The notes under the pieces were generated by a model, which saw only the letters and a program-made list of their open reading frames with translations, ran no database searches and had not been told where the DNA came from. The translations under genes were made by a program, and so were the position numbers. From a virus, in the IMG/VR virus record IMGVR_UViG_3300006868_000018, positions 1-64,000 of that record: 64,000 bases of DNA. One strand, 5' to 3'. Shown in pieces: positions 33,838-41,668 of this stretch. Position 1 is the first letter of the stretch; every line of letters starts with the position of its first letter.

Positions 33838-34579
33838 AAAAGTCACGTTCGGTACACCACCGGCAGAACCACCTTATAGGTTACCGGACGATTTTCCGGA
33901 AGCGAACCTAATGCCTCGTTCTCTTTGGTTAGAGAACAGAGAATCGAACATCCAAGTGACTACCGAAGGTGGTCAAATATTAACCTTTATCTGGAACCCC
34001 AATACTGGGATGGATAGAATCAAATCTTGGTTGTTCGAACACATTAGAAAATTTCGAATTGAAGATTTCTCCACAACCGATACCATGTATCAAACGCAAT
34101 CGGAGTTCGCCGCCACGTTGACGGATAACAATGTGTTGGATGGTCTGGGTACAACAATCACGGTAGTCAGAGACCCCTACACTAGGATACGTGAACAATA
34201 CGAACAGTGGCACAGAGGTAACGCAACGTCCACAGATCCGGATAGAAAACGTTTTGCAAATCACAGTTTTAACAGATTCATCGAAACTGAGATCCCTTGG
34301 AGACACGGCCGGTTCTTAGAACAAAAGAGATTTGTCGAACCCGCTGACATTGTGTTGAAGTATGAGGATCTAGAAGAAGAGTTTATGTCTAAGGTTGTTG
34401 TGCCTTACTTCGATACCTCGTTCGGGGGACTAAGAACCCTACCGAAGGTTGACCTACGGGGCGCACTAGACGATAAGAGTTTTTTGTTAGAGTGCAGTGA
34501 CATGACCATCTCATATATAAACCAGTACGATGAGTATGTGTTCAATGGAGATTATGGGTATAACACACATGTTGGATAA
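33818..34579 (+). CDS. Sulfotransferase-like protein
   Basis: 253 residues from ATG 33818 (GAAGGA upstream). 'LTFIWNPNTGMDRIKSWLFE' replaces the classic PKxxGT loop, but 'TTITVVRDPYTRIREQYEQW' matches the 3'-phosphate motif well and 'DIVLKYEDLEEEF' the family's conserved downstream strand. Divergent sulfotransferase is my best reading. Confidence 0.6.
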   Translation: MSSRIYRKVTFGTPPAEPPYRLPDDFPEANLMPRSLWLENRESNIQVTTEGGQILTFIWNPNTGMDRIKSWLFEHIRKFRIEDFSTTDTMYQTQSEFAATLTDNNVLDGLGTTITVVRDPYTRIREQYEQWHRGNATSTDPDRKRFANHSFNRFIETEIPWRHGRFLEQKRFVEPADIVLKYEDLEEEFMSKVVVPYFDTSFGGLRTLPKVDLRGALDDKSFLLECSDMTISYINQYDEYVFNGDYGYNTHVG

Positions 34580-35231
34580 GACTTTCCTTACGGGTTGTGA
34601 CGAAGTGACCGAATGGCAGTTGCCTTGGTTCATCCGCAACTATTTTGAAAATAATGACACGCACCTGTTTGTGTGTGACTTTGGTATGAGTGAAGACATG
34701 GCGGACTTCGTTGACAAACTCGAAGAGAATGTCACTCGTTATGAAATCAAGACAGAGGCGGTGGGGTGGTTCAAGAAACCTCGCGCCATGTTGGATATTT
34801 CCTTCCAGTCAAAGAAGTCTTGTTGGCTTGATACGGACTGTGAGATATTCGATAACATCGACAGTATCTTCGAACACACTGTTCCTTTCAAAATAAGTAT
34901 GTGTGAAGACAGACCGTGGACTCGAAGACGGGGTGAACATGGAATGTGGTACAACTCTGGAGTAGTCGTATTCGAAGGAACACCCAACATCCTACGTGCA
35001 TGGGCGTCTGAGTGCATCAACAAACCTATACAGGGAGATCAAGAAACTCTCTATGCAATGTTCGCTGGTGACGATATTGCAAAGATGGCAGTCATAGAAC
35101 CGTTACCGCATAAATACAATACACTACGGTTAGACTACATAGATAATATCGCAGTAAAGAACCCTCTGATTGTACACCACACTGGTAAGAAGGGTAAGGA
35201 CTTGATCAGGGAGATCATGCAGAATGTTTAG
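34554..35231 (+). CDS. GT-A-fold glycosyltransferase (GT8-like)
   Basis: 225 residues from ATG 34554, preceded by GGAG. 'KSCWLDTDCEIFDNIDSIF' contains DxD, and 'HGMWYNSGVVVFEGTPNIL' plus 'PIQGDQETLYAMF' complete the GT8-like pattern. Last gene of the glycan island; it overlaps the i-spanin start by 8 nt. Confidence 0.72.
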   Translation: MGITHMLDKTFLTGCDEVTEWQLPWFIRNYFENNDTHLFVCDFGMSEDMADFVDKLEENVTRYEIKTEAVGWFKKPRAMLDISFQSKKSCWLDTDCEIFDNIDSIFEHTVPFKISMCEDRPWTRRRGEHGMWYNSGVVVFEGTPNILRAWASECINKPIQGDQETLYAMFAGDDIAKMAVIEPLPHKYNTLRLDYIDNIAVKNPLIVHHTGKKGKDLIREIMQNV

Positions 35232-35628
35232 TAAAATTTTACTTGGAGTTGTTCTCGCAATGGGCGCTGGTGGTTACATCTACTACAATACCACCGAAAC
35301 CAAGATTAACACCTTGGAGGCAAGAGCGATAACTCAGGCGAATGAAATCAACGCACTAAAGATTGCACAACAAGAACAGGTCAACACCATCGAGGCGTTA
35401 CAGGTTAACCTAGAAAGACAGACAACCGCACTCAATGATATGACCCAACGTAACAACGAGATCGAACAGGAAAAACAGAGATATCTCGACATCTTTGCAC
35501 GTCATGACCTTGCAAGACTTGCAGCTGCCAAACCAGGCCTAATTCAAACACGTATTAATAGGGGAACAAAAGATGTCTTTGACACCATTGAAGCTGAGTC
35601 TGCTTTTATTGACAACCTTGATAACTAG
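35224..35628 (+). CDS. Inner-membrane spanin (i-spanin, Rz-like)
   Basis: 134 residues: one N-terminal membrane helix 'ILLGVVLAMGAGGYIYY' and a long periplasmic coiled coil ('EINALKIAQQEQVNTIEALQ'). This is Rz topology. Its 3' end overlaps a lipoprotein gene in another frame, as in Rz/Rz1. The pair fuses inner and outer membranes at lysis. Confidence 0.75.
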   Translation: MFSKILLGVVLAMGAGGYIYYNTTETKINTLEARAITQANEINALKIAQQEQVNTIEALQVNLERQTTALNDMTQRNNEIEQEKQRYLDIFARHDLARLAAAKPGLIQTRINRGTKDVFDTIEAESAFIDNLDN

Positions 35629-36007
35629 TGGTTGTGCGAGTTTTCTTGGGGGACCGAAGATTCCCGCCCCCGCCCCTGTAGAGATTCGTACCGTTGAGGT
35701 GCAGATTCCTATCGTTCACCCCACTATGCCCCGTGCGATTGATCTGAAGGATCCGCAGTGGTATGTGGTGTCTGATGAAAACCTAGACACATTCCTAGAT
35801 GAGATTAGGGATATGAATAATGGTGGTGTTGTATTCGTTGCCATGTCAGTAGGTGATTACGAACTCATGTCTTACAACATGCAAGAGATTCGTAGATATG
35901 TTAATCAGTTGAAAGAGGTTGTGGTATACTACCGAACCGTCAACACCAAAGAAGATAAGGAAGAAGAAGATGGTGTCGAAGAGAACAGTGATTCTGGAAA
36001 GTCTTAG
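35573..36007 (+). CDS. Outer-membrane spanin lipoprotein (o-spanin, Rz1-like)
   Basis: 144 residues with a lipoprotein signal 'KLSLLLLTTLITSGC' (lipobox ending at Cys21) followed by a Pro-rich 'GPKIPAPAPVEIRTV'. It starts inside the i-spanin gene, a hallmark of two-component spanins. Longer than lambda Rz1, with an acidic tail. Confidence 0.75.
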   Translation: MSLTPLKLSLLLLTTLITSGCASFLGGPKIPAPAPVEIRTVEVQIPIVHPTMPRAIDLKDPQWYVVSDENLDTFLDEIRDMNNGGVVFVAMSVGDYELMSYNMQEIRRYVNQLKEVVVYYRTVNTKEDKEEEDGVEENSDSGKS

Positions 36008-36182
36008 GGTACACGCCGAAGGACAGATTGCGTTACACAAGGCGAACGTTGAAATTTATCTAGATAACCCTGCGGGTATCGGAGAACATCCGGACGTTAT
36101 GCAAGCGATTGAGTCTGAACTCCACAAGATTGCAGAGTGGGAAGACCAGTTGTTTGTCCTAGAAAAATATTTCGGAGAGTGA
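35970..36182 (+). CDS. Small conserved protein
   Basis: 70 residues from ATG 35970 (AAGGAAGAAG upstream), nested in the end of the o-spanin gene. Helical, 'LRVHAEGQIALHKANVEIYL' then 'ESELHKIAEWEDQLFVLEKY'. Similar short proteins occur in marine T4-like phages; no function known. Confidence 0.5.
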   Translation: MVSKRTVILESLRVHAEGQIALHKANVEIYLDNPAGIGEHPDVMQAIESELHKIAEWEDQLFVLEKYFGE

Positions 36183-36183
36183 T

Positions 36184-36666
36184 GTGTACGAGTATCGAGC
36201 AAGACTAAAGAGGGTTGTTGATGGAGACACCGTGGATGTCGATATTGATTTGGGCTTTGGGATTTGGCTTCATAACGAGCGTGTTCGTATTATGGGAATT
36301 GATACACCAGAATCCCGAACTAGAGACAAGGTTGAAAAACTTTTCGGCCTCGCTGCAAAGAAAAGAGTAAAAGAACTACTTGGGAAGAACCCCAAGTTGA
36401 AGACTATCGCCGCAAAAGACGGTGAGGATATGAAAGGTAAGTATGGTCGAATTCTTGGGGACTTCGAGGTCTACTACGGACCCCAAGATCGTTGGATGCG
36501 ACTGACCGAAGTCCTAGTACTAGAGGGACACGCCTGCGCCTATAATGGTGGTAGTAAGGAACAAATTAGAATCCGACATCTAGAAAACCGACAAAAACTT
36601 CTTGACGAAGGTGTGGTTAATAGAGTACAATACGACAAGTTAAATCCCAACAAATTAAGGATGTAA
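36184..36666 (+). CDS. Thermonuclease (staphylococcal nuclease-like)
   Basis: 160 residues from GTG 36184 with GGAGAG upstream. 'RVVDGDTVDVDIDLGFG' and 'VRIMGIDTPESR' are the SNase OB-fold active-site strands (Asp and Arg ligands), and 'GKYGRILGDF' is the second Arg motif. It may degrade host nucleic acid. No signal peptide, so probably cytoplasmic. Confidence 0.85.
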   Translation: MYEYRARLKRVVDGDTVDVDIDLGFGIWLHNERVRIMGIDTPESRTRDKVEKLFGLAAKKRVKELLGKNPKLKTIAAKDGEDMKGKYGRILGDFEVYYGPQDRWMRLTEVLVLEGHACAYNGGSKEQIRIRHLENRQKLLDEGVVNRVQYDKLNPNKLRM

Positions 36667-36667
36667 T

Positions 36668-37297
36668 ATGCGAGTTAACGTATTGGGGAATGGTGATTCC
36701 GCCTTTATGTTCAAACGTGGGACTGCCGGTAAACTGTTGATCTGCAACATGCCACCCTTCGAAATTCCACGTAATGAGGTTTATGCGACATGCATGGTAG
36801 ACTTCAAGATGATGAAGGCCCTACAGGATGGTCAGATTCGTCTTGACATGTATGACTGGGTACTGGGTGCGAGACCAAGAAAGTGGATGGAGATGCAACC
36901 ATCTTTCTATCTCAAGTACTCGCAGAACATTAAGGGGTTTCATCAAAACATTCCCCGATACGCACAACTGCCTGGCCAGAGTGAAGGACAGGCGGCAACG
37001 AACTACTCGTGTGGACACATGGCTGTGGACTATGCGTGTAGAGCATTGAAAGCCGATGAAGTTCACATATACGGATTCGACTCAATGTTTGATTTAAATC
37101 TACGGTCCTCTACGGACCTCATACTTGAGAGTGACCGGAGTGTTGGAAATACTCACAGACTCGCCAGTAATTGGAGACCAATCTTTACGAAGATTTTTCA
37201 AGAGTTCAAGGGTACGAATTTTTACTTACATAACACTCACAAGAATATTAAAATCGCTATCCCTGATAACGTAACCATAACCACAGAGGAAAACTAA
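36668..37297 (+). CDS. Conserved phage protein, glycosyltransferase/DUF115-like
   Basis: 209 residues. 'MRVNVLGNGDSAFMFKRG' has a Rossmann-like start, and 'AVDYACRALKADEVHIYGFD' matches a segment found in DUF115/MptE-like proteins and in many marine phages. No catalytic assignment possible. Separated from the nuclease by 1 nt. Confidence 0.5.
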   Translation: MRVNVLGNGDSAFMFKRGTAGKLLICNMPPFEIPRNEVYATCMVDFKMMKALQDGQIRLDMYDWVLGARPRKWMEMQPSFYLKYSQNIKGFHQNIPRYAQLPGQSEGQAATNYSCGHMAVDYACRALKADEVHIYGFDSMFDLNLRSSTDLILESDRSVGNTHRLASNWRPIFTKIFQEFKGTNFYLHNTHKNIKIAIPDNVTITTEEN

Positions 37298-37298
37298 A

Positions 37299-37442
37299 AT
37301 GGAAACTCTTAACAAAGCCTTCAACTGGACTTGGGACTATGTAAAAGGTACTGTCGCTGACTTCAGAGAAGTTGTGACCAATTACCCGAATGTCCTAATT
37401 TGGACTGGTGTAATTGTTCTGTTAGTAACTTGGATTGTATAA
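37299..37442 (+). CDS. Small C-tail membrane protein
   Basis: 47 residues: a polar aromatic N-terminal half ('ETLNKAFNWTWDYVKGTVAD') and a C-terminal membrane helix 'VLIWTGVIVLLVTWIV'. Tail-anchored small membrane protein near the spanins; a holin or lysis-regulator role is possible. Its stop falls inside a late promoter. Confidence 0.5.
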   Translation: METLNKAFNWTWDYVKGTVADFREVVTNYPNVLIWTGVIVLLVTWIV

Positions 37443-37445
37443 ATA
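37438..37445 (+). promoter_or_regulatory. T4 late-type promoter TATAAATA
   Basis: Exact TATAAATA, 30 nt before ATG 37475, overlapping the stop of the small membrane protein. Confidence 0.62.
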
Positions 37446-37474
37446 TAAGTAAACTAACATAGGTTCCCCCTGCC

Positions 37475-38347
37475 ATGCAGAAATTCAAAGCACATATGGA
37501 TGAGACAACTTTTCTTTTCGAGGAGGCGGAATCGCTCCTTGAAAAGTTGATCACTTTTGGTGGAGAAGCGTATCCTCGTTTTGGAAACATTGTCTTCATG
37601 GCGGGGGGAGCGGGTTCCGGTAAAGGATTCGTTCTCTCTAACCTCGTAGGTATCGAAGGGAAGACTCTGGATGTCGATGAACTTAAAACTCTCGCGTCCA
37701 GAGCCCCTAGCATTCGTGCAAGAGTTCAGAAAGAACTTGGTGTTGATCTTGCTGACCTTGCAGCGAACCTAAAGAATCCTGAGAACGTATCGAAACTTCA
37801 CGATATCATGGGTGACTATTTGGATCTGGACAACCGGAAACAGAAGGCACTCTTTCGTGGAGTTTTGTTACAACCCAAAGACAAGAAACCCAACATCATC
37901 TTTGATACCACACTCAAAGACCTACCCAAACTGGAAAGACTCACCCGTCAGGCCGCAAGTCTTGGATACGATAAGGAGAACATCCATATCGTCTGGGTTG
38001 TCAACGACATCGAAGTTGCAAAATCTCAAAACCAGGCACGTTCACGTCGAGTCCCATCTGAGATCCTAGTCAACACTCACCGTGGTGCCGCCAATACAAT
38101 GGGTGACATCATCAACATGGGTAAAAAGTTGAAGAGGTACATGGACGGAGATATCGTCTTTGCGTTCAACAAGGTTGGGGTGGATGCGAACCTCGCAAAG
38201 TCTGGAAGGGGTGGATCCTACGTCAAGGACGCAAATTACTTCTACGTCAAGAAGAAGGGTCAACCACCCACGTCAGTTGCGGATCTGGATAAAGAGATTC
38301 GTCGTAAGATTAAAGACTACGTACCCGCAGGCGTAGACTGGAATTAA
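37475..38347 (+). CDS. P-loop kinase, zeta-toxin-like
   Basis: 290 residues. Walker A 'AGGAGSGKG' (43-51) and 'PNIIFDTTLKDLPKLERL' resemble zeta-toxin/polynucleotide-kinase-type phosphotransferases; 'HIVWVVNDIEVAKSQNQARS' fits the lid. The T4-like homologues I recall are uncharacterised. No antitoxin is adjacent. Convergent with the minus-strand gene, overlapping by 4 nt. Confidence 0.65.
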   Translation: MQKFKAHMDETTFLFEEAESLLEKLITFGGEAYPRFGNIVFMAGGAGSGKGFVLSNLVGIEGKTLDVDELKTLASRAPSIRARVQKELGVDLADLAANLKNPENVSKLHDIMGDYLDLDNRKQKALFRGVLLQPKDKKPNIIFDTTLKDLPKLERLTRQAASLGYDKENIHIVWVVNDIEVAKSQNQARSRRVPSEILVNTHRGAANTMGDIINMGKKLKRYMDGDIVFAFNKVGVDANLAKSGRGGSYVKDANYFYVKKKGQPPTSVADLDKEIRRKIKDYVPAGVDWN

Positions 38348-39213
38348 TACGCTGTGATGGTTCTACGGAACCCATCATAATGCACGGGTCTTCCCATCAA
38401 CATTGTTCTATCCGTCTCTGCTCTTGCGGAGAAAGACTTCTGGATCTGAGGTTCTAGGTCCAGTTGATTGTGGCGGTCAGAATATCTCAATGGATCGTGT
38501 CCCTGATATGAGATGTCCATGATCTCAAAGTTGGGTTGACAGTAAGGCGCCCACTCTTCTTTGATATCATTACTGGTAAAACTAGTATCTGCATATTTCT
38601 TAGGCACACCCGCAAACACCACCGCATCATACAACAGTTCACCTTCACCCAAAGGTTCTTGTAGAACCGTAGACTCACTACCATACTTGTACTGTTTGTT
38701 TGCGGGAGTTGTCTGTACACCTGTTGCATCATACATGTACTTAACCACACCCCTGTTACGTTCAGCGGGTGGTAACAAGACAGTCATGTCGAACCCGTAG
38801 TCGTAGAATTTTTGGAAGACCGGAATCATCTGGTAACTCAATTCCATTGGGGCAGCGTGACTTTGATTGCGAACTTCGATAGGAATCTGATCGTGTTTCG
38901 CAACCTCTTCCATAGATGCAACCCACTCGTTGGTTTCGTTTTCGTTGTAGTAACCCACGAACAGAACGTTCCTGTATCCACGTCCGGCGATGATGTTGCA
39001 CACCAATGGAATTCTAGTCATGATAGACGGTGTGGGATCTACGTTATTCTTTCGAACAACCAGATTGCGGTTTACCCCATTTCTATACGTGGCGAACGCT
39101 TCGTCCATGAGTAAACGTAGTTCGTTTCTCGTTTGTCTGTGGACCGTCTTACCCTGATAGAGTTCATTCTCACGGGTAGTCACGATGACTTCATTGATGT
39201 CTTGATAGTTCAT
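38344..39213 (-). CDS. Conserved phage protein, unknown function
   Basis: 289 residues. Contains 'RGYRNVLFVGYYNENETNEW' and 'YGFDMTVLLPPAERNRGVVK', giving a Rossmann-like alternation, but no recognised active site. Present in marine T4-like phages in my recollection. Expressed leftward with the 87-residue gene upstream. Confidence 0.55.
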   Translation of the reverse strand: MNYQDINEVIVTTRENELYQGKTVHRQTRNELRLLMDEAFATYRNGVNRNLVVRKNNVDPTPSIMTRIPLVCNIIAGRGYRNVLFVGYYNENETNEWVASMEEVAKHDQIPIEVRNQSHAAPMELSYQMIPVFQKFYDYGFDMTVLLPPAERNRGVVKYMYDATGVQTTPANKQYKYGSESTVLQEPLGEGELLYDAVVFAGVPKKYADTSFTSNDIKEEWAPYCQPNFEIMDISYQGHDPLRYSDRHNQLDLEPQIQKSFSARAETDRTMLMGRPVHYDGFRRTITAY

Positions 39214-39217
39214 TTAG

Positions 39218-39481
39218 TTAACCCTTGTAGATACCTTGGATGTAGTCTTCGAACTGTTCTATCTTATCTAGTCTGTTCGGCCACAATATATATTCCTTCT
39301 CAGGGTTCTGTTTCAGATTGTTCAGTAGCGGTTGAATTGCATTGAACAACTTGTCTAGTTTCTCCTGAGTGGAGATGACCGCAGTTGTATTCAACTGATT
39401 GGTCTGTTGTGCCTGTTGCACAACTTCGAGTTCATCCTCATTTGCGAATGTGAACCCAAAATCGAATAACTCTTCACTCAT
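39218..39481 (-). CDS. Small conserved T4-like protein
   Basis: 87 residues from ATG at 39481 (minus), preceded by AGGAAAAGG. 'MSEELFDFGFTFANEDELEV' and 'LLNNLKQNPEKEYILWPNRL' are highly conserved in marine T4-like phages. Function unknown; mostly helical. Served by the minus-strand late promoter at 39514-39521. Confidence 0.65.
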   Translation of the reverse strand: MSEELFDFGFTFANEDELEVVQQAQQTNQLNTTAVISTQEKLDKLFNAIQPLLNNLKQNPEKEYILWPNRLDKIEQFEDYIQGIYKG

Positions 39482-39513
39482 ATTTATACCTTTTCCTAAT
39501 GGCGCTTTTCTTA

Positions 39514-39521
39514 TATTTATA
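39514..39521 (-). promoter_or_regulatory. T4 late-type promoter TATAAATA (minus strand)
   Basis: TATAAATA on the minus strand, 33 nt before the 39481 start. It sits 13 nt from the plus-strand early-type promoter copy 4, forming a divergent early/late control region. Confidence 0.65.
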
Positions 39522-39562
39522 TGAAAAAAAGACTTGACAATTCCTGCGGGGTGTTGTATTAT
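39521..39562 (+). promoter_or_regulatory. Repeated early-type promoter, copy 4
   Basis: A7 tract, TTGACA (39534-39539), spacer starting ATTCCTGCG, and TATTAT (39557-39562) with 17-nt spacing. Leader then reads TTGAGAGA, as in other copies. Confidence 0.75.
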
Positions 39563-39595
39563 AAACAAGTAATTGAGAGAAAAGTGAGGTTTGAA

Positions 39596-39775
39596 ATGAT
39601 TCTGATTCCTAACATTAATGAGTTCGAAGGTATGATTCCGGTTGGATATAACTTGGTTGTCTACGAGGCAAAAGAAGATCCTATGGATGGATTTGTCCTG
39701 TACGGTTTTGATGAGATTGGTCTCTATGACAACAATTTCAAGGTTCCTGCTTACGCTATGGTGGAGTTTCAATAA
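39596..39775 (+). CDS. Small early-type protein
   Basis: 59 residues from ATG 39596. Beta-rich: 'MIPVGYNLVVYEAKEDPMDG'. First gene behind promoter copy 4; its stop overlaps the next ATG. No family recognised. Confidence 0.55.
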   Translation: MILIPNINEFEGMIPVGYNLVVYEAKEDPMDGFVLYGFDEIGLYDNNFKVPAYAMVEFQ

Positions 39776-40071
39776 TGATTAAAATGTTTAAGGAAAATTT
39801 TGATAGAGGTGCGGAGAAGGGTAACTTCGCCATCAAATTCGAAAACGGATTCACCGTATCCCTTGCGATGGGTGATGGTATGTACTCTACGGGTACTTTC
39901 TCCGGAGGGTTCGCTTCGGTGGAAGTGGCCGCATGGGACGCAAATGGTGATTGGGTTCCATTGGTTGAAGGTGAGAATGTCGAGGGTTGGGTCAGTCCCA
40001 ATGGTGTCCTTGAGATCATGAATCGGGTTGCAGCGATGCAACCCATTGATTCGCAAGGAAAAGAAAATTAA
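39775..40071 (+). CDS. Small early-type protein, beta-rich
   Basis: 98 residues. 'GNFAIKFENGFTVSLAMGDG' and 'FASVEVAAWDANGDWVPLVE' suggest an antiparallel sheet. Resembles short hypothetical proteins of cyanophages. Function unknown; coupled to the upstream gene. Confidence 0.55.
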   Translation: MIKMFKENFDRGAEKGNFAIKFENGFTVSLAMGDGMYSTGTFSGGFASVEVAAWDANGDWVPLVEGENVEGWVSPNGVLEIMNRVAAMQPIDSQGKEN

Positions 40072-40119
40072 CTTTTTTTCAAAAAAAGTGTTGACATTTC
40101 TTGCCAGCTTTAGTAATAT
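40071..40119 (+). promoter_or_regulatory. Repeated early-type promoter, copy 5
   Basis: Perfect 19-nt palindrome of T7/A7 (40071-40089), TTGACA (40091-40096), spacer TTTCTTGCC, TAATAT (40114-40119) at 17-nt spacing, followed by the conserved TATATGTAAG-TTGAGAGA leader. Confidence 0.82.
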
Positions 40120-40153
40120 GTATATGTAAGTTGAGAGAAAGAGAGAGATTCCT

Positions 40154-40396
40154 ATGTTCCGTATTCCCCATTTCCACCAGATCGAAGAGATGTCGTTTGA
40201 CGAAGCTGTTCAGATCATGAAGTCCCGTGCCAAGGGTGACCTCCTTGCGGGTCTCCAGTCGATGGACGTTCTCTGGAGCGACTACGTTGCCCTGCCCGGC
40301 GATGAGCAGGACGATGATGAGTTCTTCTCCAACTGGTGTTACGAAGTCAACGCCTACAACGTGGTCGTTGAAAACATGCGCCCCCTGTTCGCTTAA
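40154..40396 (+). CDS. Small acidic early-type protein, C-rich codons
   Basis: 80 residues, acidic ('PGDEQDDDEFFSNWCYEVNA'). It is first behind promoter copy 5 and uses markedly more C-ending and GC-rich codons than its neighbours. No family recognised; strong early expression is inferred. Confidence 0.55.
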   Translation: MFRIPHFHQIEEMSFDEAVQIMKSRAKGDLLAGLQSMDVLWSDYVALPGDEQDDDEFFSNWCYEVNAYNVVVENMRPLFA

Positions 40397-40408
40397 GGAG
40401 ATTTGATT

Positions 40409-40711
40409 ATGCAAGTTGCAGTTATTCACACCGCATTCGAGGATACGCCTCGGACAGTTGCACTGGTTGAGGTTGGTGACCTAGAGGGTACAGAAGCCCT
40501 TGAGTATGCATATCGTTGGACTAACAACGTTATGGGTTCTTGGAGTCGGACTGACATCGAAGACAATGGTGATTTCAATCCCAACGTTACTGTTATGGCT
40601 CCTCTACACGAAGGTGGTATGGGTCTTCGGTCTACATCTATGGGTGACCAGATGCTTCTTGGTAACAAGAAGTTCAAGGTCGCTGCGATTGGTTTTGAGG
40701 AGATTGCGTAA
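40409..40711 (+). CDS. Small early-type protein
   Basis: 100 residues from ATG 40409 with AAGGAG at ideal distance. 'EALEYAYRWTNNVMGSWSRT' and 'NVTVMAPLHEGGMGLRSTSM' resemble conserved small phage proteins of unknown function. Coupled to the next gene by TAATG. Confidence 0.55.
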   Translation: MQVAVIHTAFEDTPRTVALVEVGDLEGTEALEYAYRWTNNVMGSWSRTDIEDNGDFNPNVTVMAPLHEGGMGLRSTSMGDQMLLGNKKFKVAAIGFEEIA

Positions 40712-40905
40712 TGCGAGTTATTGATACTAGTGGTCCTGATGGGAATGCGTTCGTTTTGATGGGTTATGCAAAAAGGTTTGGTAGACAACTTGGTTGGAGT
40801 CGGGAAAAGATCGACACCCTCATCAAAGAGATGATGTCCGGTGATTACGATAACCTGACTGCAACATTCGAAGAGGCCTTCGAGGGTATCGTCGAACTAG
40901 TATGA
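40711..40905 (+). CDS. Small protein conserved in diverse phages
   Basis: 64 residues. 'IDTSGPDGNAFVLMGYAKRF' followed by 'IKEMMSGDYDNLTATFEEAF' is a widespread small phage protein. No biochemical role known to me. Overlaps the next gene by 4 nt. Confidence 0.65.
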   Translation: MRVIDTSGPDGNAFVLMGYAKRFGRQLGWSREKIDTLIKEMMSGDYDNLTATFEEAFEGIVELV

Positions 40906-41324
40906 CCATGCATTTGATGGGTCATGCGTACTCAACCCTAAATACACGTAAGAAGAAACGCAAGATCACCAAGGCGAAACTCGCACGGTGGGAGACGGAA
41001 CTTCGAGAGTACAACAAGTTGATGAAACGTTGTGGTAGTCCTAAGTTGACTCTGGAACAGTACATCGACAAGGTGCACGGTAAGGTTGAGACCAAGCGAG
41101 AGTTTGTCCCTATGGAACGCAAGGAGAGTCTCTTCCAGAGACAATCGCGGGAACATAGGGAGAAGTACCCTAGTCACGATACCATGTCTGGTTCGACGCC
41201 TAAGAAAGAACCACAACGGTATACAGGGACTCTGGTGAAGGGTATCGCAACCATGCACAAGTCCAATGCGGTTCCGGTCATAGACTCGAAACAGGCCACA
41301 GAAATCTCCAAGATGGGGAAATGA
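40902..41324 (+). CDS. Conserved basic phage protein
   Basis: 140 residues, basic. The C-terminus 'RYTGTLVKGIATMHKSNAVP' is a motif I recognise from many marine phages. Function unknown. It ends the transcript before a clear terminator. Confidence 0.6.
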   Translation: MTMHLMGHAYSTLNTRKKKRKITKAKLARWETELREYNKLMKRCGSPKLTLEQYIDKVHGKVETKREFVPMERKESLFQRQSREHREKYPSHDTMSGSTPKKEPQRYTGTLVKGIATMHKSNAVPVIDSKQATEISKMGK

Positions 41325-41349
41325 TGGGGTTGTCACCTAATAGACACGC

Positions 41350-41381
41350 GAGGGACCACGGTAAGTCCCTCAACTTTTTTC
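41350..41381 (+). terminator. Rho-independent terminator
   Basis: GAGGGAC (41350-41356) and GTCCCTC (41365-41371) form a 7-bp GC-rich stem with an 8-nt loop, followed by AACTTTTTT. It separates the 40.1-41.3 kb transcript from promoter copy 6. Confidence 0.85.
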
Positions 41382-41400
41382 TAAGTCCTTGATTTCCCTA

Positions 41401-41451
41401 AACTTATTTTTGAAAAAAGTTCTTGACATTTCTTGCCCGATACCCTATAAT
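41401..41451 (+). promoter_or_regulatory. Repeated early-type promoter, copy 6
   Basis: Near-perfect 21-nt T/A palindrome (41401-41421), TTGACA (41423-41428), spacer TTTCTTGCC, perfect TATAAT (41446-41451) at 17-nt spacing. The best copy of the family. Confidence 0.88.
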
Positions 41452-41482
41452 GTATATGTAAGATTGAGAAAGAGAGGTCGTT

Positions 41483-41668
41483 ATGCAATACATCGTGAAA
41501 ACTCTAGACGGTAAACCCATGGCGGGTTTATTCACTCCCATTTATTCTCTTCAGAAGGCTCGGGATTACGCCCGTTCCATCTGTTTCACCGCCCAGTTGC
41601 CAGATATCAAATCTGTCAACATCTTTTCTTTCGATGGTGAGGAACAAGTCCTCGTGGAGGTAGTGTAA
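41483..41668 (+). CDS. Small early-type protein
   Basis: 61 residues from ATG 41483 behind AGAGAGG. 'YIVKTLDGKPMAGLFTPIYS' starts a small alpha/beta fold. No family recognised. First gene behind promoter copy 6, coupled by TAATG. Confidence 0.55.
   Translation: MQYIVKTLDGKPMAGLFTPIYSLQKARDYARSICFTAQLPDIKSVNIFSFDGEEQVLVEVV

Noticed and set aside
37475-38347. Toxin-antitoxin module with the zeta-toxin-like kinase
   Set aside because: No small epsilon-like antitoxin adjacent; the neighbours are a late membrane protein and a convergent gene.
39481-39488. Minus-strand TATAAATA overlapping the start codon of the 87-residue gene
   Set aside because: Transcription from it would begin after the ATG; the copy 33 nt upstream is correctly placed instead.
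41323-41394. 23-codon ORF overlapping the terminator, like a leader peptide
   Set aside because: No ribosome site and no attenuation-type alternative pairing seen; the hairpin with T run explains the stretch as a simple terminator.
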